Positions 63,920 through 64,000 of a stretch of DNA of 64,000 nt are shown piece by piece. The notes beneath the pieces are model-generated. The model saw nothing but the letters and a program-made list of their open reading frames with translations. It was not told the DNA's origin and searched no databases. This stretch comes from JAKPUX01 sp035353815 (GTDB lineage: Bacteria > Zhuqueibacterota > Zhuqueibacteria > Residuimicrobiales > Residuimicrobiaceae): contig DAOQAG010000012.1 in the NCBI GenBank assembly GCA_035353815.1, positions 39,968-103,967 of the forward strand, read 5' to 3'. Position 1 is the first letter of the stretch. Every line of letters starts with the position of its first letter. The position numbers and the translations under genes were made by a program.

Positions 63920-63948
63920 ACCCCTGCGGCTCAAGCTGCCTTCGCGCG

Positions 63949-63976
63949 AAGCTTTCCGCTTCGGCGGAGGCTTTTT
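63949..63976 (+). terminator. Rho-independent terminator after the GH3 gene
   Basis: AAGC(T)TTCCGC, a TTCG tetraloop and GCGGAGGCTT form a 10-bp stem with one bulged T and one G-T pair, followed by TTTATT. This is a classical terminator with the stable UUCG loop, 29 bp after the stop. Confidence 0.85.
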
Positions 63977-64000
63977 ATTGTCCGGGAACATGACCCCCCC

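Overview
The window is a GC-rich bacterial chromosome segment dominated by one very large carbohydrate-utilisation cluster. At least two secreted proteins (8963-10879 and 42806-45172) end in a 'YPNPFN'-type C-terminal sorting domain, a PorV/PorQ-type outer-membrane protein is present, and a TonB-dependent receptor lies next to them. Together these point to a type IX secretion organism of the Fibrobacteres-Chlorobi-Bacteroidetes superphylum. The mix looks more like Calditrichota, KSB1 or Ignavibacteria than true Bacteroidota, because there is no SusD homologue and sugar ABC transporters are used. The lineage is inferred; there is no rRNA or tRNA gene in the window to test it.

Layout. 1-3327 (minus): 5' part of a nucleoside-permease-like MFS gene and a calcium-type P-type ATPase. 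3538-4766: a divergent LacI-family regulator with a consensus promoter. The same 10-bp operator core lies at its own promoter and before the next operon. 4793-8920: a putative lipoprotein, a sugar-binding protein and two ABC permeases (no ATPase), then a possible 53-residue ORF. 8963-18047: the envelope uptake module, made of a duplicated CBM9-like secreted protein, an MDR dehydrogenase, a TonB-dependent receptor, a large secreted protein in the SusD position, and PorV. 18069-47433: a near-continuous run of glycosidases and sugar-converting enzymes (GH106-like, RbsD, GH39-like, lyxose/mannose isomerase, AllA-like cupin, TIM-barrel glycosidase, sugar isomerase/epimerase, GH42, MFS, PIG-L deacetylase, six-hairpin glycosidase, GH92, three GH10 paralogues, a zinc-methyltransferase-like URO-D protein, GH13, nucleoside hydrolase), closed by a second sugar-binding protein without permeases. 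47727-49679: an SGNH hydrolase with a repeat tail. 49920-52498 (minus): DUF4956, VTC-domain and HlyD-like genes. 52878-55866: a 16-residue-repeat surface protein and a DUF5060-type glycosidase lipoprotein. 56015-58544 (minus): rmuC and an RlmI-type methyltransferase. 58783-63919: a small beta-barrel protein, glgB and a GH3 beta-glucosidase ending in a clear terminator.

How it fits together. Secreted xylanases, mannosidase and amylase would cut a mixed plant-type polysaccharide outside the cell or in the periplasm. TonB receptor and ABC permeases would import oligosaccharides, and cytoplasmic GH106-, GH42- and GH10-type enzymes plus isomerases would finish degradation. All genes from 3641 to 49679 lie on one strand, often with overlaps or gaps under 30 bp, and the LacI operators suggest sugar-responsive control.

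The least expected structure is non-coding. Several gene ends are followed by tandem repeats of 68-75 bp whose unit contains the last codons and stop codon of the upstream gene (34222-34378, 49696-49930, 55838-56017, 57293-57380, and a decayed candidate at 395-508).
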